Origin: Helicobacter sp. MIT 00-7814
GTDB lineage: Bacteria; Campylobacterota; Campylobacteria; Campylobacterales; Helicobacteraceae
Length of the DNA stretch: 37,049 bases
Assembly (NCBI RefSeq): GCF_003364115.1
Contig: NZ_NXLL01000021.1
Location: forward strand, 1 to 37,049
Direction: 5' to 3'
Both the position numbers and the translations under genes were made by a program. Shown in pieces: positions 36,632 to 37,049 of the stretch. The notes beneath the pieces were generated by a model. That model was not told where the DNA came from and did no database searches. It worked only from the letters and a program-made list of their open reading frames with translations. Position 1 is the first letter of the stretch, and every line of letters begins with the position of its first letter.

Positions 36632-36735
36632 GTCCTCCTAATGGACTTTAAAAACTAAATCCTAGGAGAATAGGTAGAATATGCCCCCTGTTGGGGAAAT
36701 TCTAAAATATTCCCCAACCAGTGGCGGTAAGAAAA
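36632..36735 (-). promoter_or_regulatory. Hairpin leader type 2, copy 2
   Basis: Almost identical to leader type 2 copy 1. GTTGGGGAA (36690-36698) pairs with TTCCCCAAC (36710-36718); GGGG (36693-36696) may pair instead with CCCC (36685-36688). AAAGTCCATTAGGAGGAC at the gene end has one A fewer than the other copies. Confidence 0.65.
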
Positions 36736-37049
36736 GCACAAATGCACTCTTGTATAAAATTATGCACGCAACATTATTGTCTGATAGACAAAAAGCGCGT
36801 AAATGATTTTATGTGATAAAGAGTGATAGTGCAGAAAGCTAAGAGCAAAATGCTCCATTAGAGGTTCGCATATAATATTCCCAAAAGGGATTATTAAATA
36901 AAAATCCCTAGTGGAATATTCTGATAGATTTAGCTAATTGTTTAGAAGTGTTTTTCGGACATAGTTATCCTGTAGAAGAGCTAGGCTCTTTTCAAACTCT
37001 AAAAGAGTTTCCTTTGATTTAGAAAAGAAATCTAAATCGTTTTAAACTT
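36736..37049 (-). other. Hairpin-rich non-coding region at the right edge
   Basis: About 310 bp with no gene. It holds a string of perfect hairpins: ATATTCC/GGAATAT (36875-36881, 36913-36919) enclosing AGGGATT/AATCCCT (36886-36892, 36903-36909); AAGAGC/GCTCTT (36976-36990); AAACTCT/AGAGTTT (36994-37010); and GATTTAGA/TCTAAATC (37016-37038). AATCCCT also borders a second GGGA with which it can pair. The style matches the island's leaders, so this may be the upstream part of leader copy 4 or another leader. Confidence 0.5.

Noticed and set aside
29271-36735. Leader repeats as intrinsic terminators of the preceding genes
   Set aside because: The stems are short and lack a T run on the gene strand, and the repeats end precisely at ribosome binding sites rather than following stops.

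Overview
The window looks like chromosome from a Helicobacter species (Campylobacterota). Evidence includes a Hop-like outer membrane protein, a fused cytochrome c synthase CcsBA, and the order rsmE / small membrane protein / hemH / thioredoxin-like lipoprotein / ccsBA, which matches my recollection of H. pylori HP0374-HP0378. ilvC, yebC, mutS2, cysE and speA are also of epsilonproteobacterial type. No rRNA, tRNA or CRISPR array is visible.

Bases 1 to about 25,000 are ordinary chromosome. They hold a secreted cupin protein and an outer membrane protein behind a T14 tract. Next comes the cytochrome c/heme block, with ccsBA, its thiol partner and hemH on the minus strand and a membrane protein plus rsmE divergent from them. 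After that come a chemoreceptor, ilvC, yebC, a dicarboxylate transporter, an HlyD plus two ABC-2 permease export operon, an HDOD protein, a DUF945 protein, mutS2, cysE and speA. Several gene ends carry hairpins built from inverted copies of AGAATCT. The second permease contains an in-frame, twice repeated palindromic element.

From about 25,000 to the right edge the DNA becomes more AT-rich, every gene lies on the minus strand, and almost none has a recognisable function. Two secreted proteins (25.1-27.0 kb) are followed by a gene-poor gap and then an island of small proteins: zinc ribbons, a ribbon-helix-helix protein, a tail-anchored coiled-coil protein and an HExxH metallopeptidase-like protein. 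A complete 2,771-bp group II intron with an RT/HNH protein sits inside one island gene. Removing it restores a 198-codon frame exactly.

The most unusual feature is the set of 5' leaders in the island. Four unrelated genes start behind near-identical leaders of two types (about 174 and 105 bp) that share a block around the ribosome binding site. Both types, one further leader and the right-edge non-coding DNA contain the same topology in different sequence: a G-rich strand, a C-rich strand and a second G-rich strand, where the middle strand can pair with either neighbour. This suggests a family of RNA switches or operators that sets up a co-regulated regulon in a mobile element. It is an inference from sequence only.
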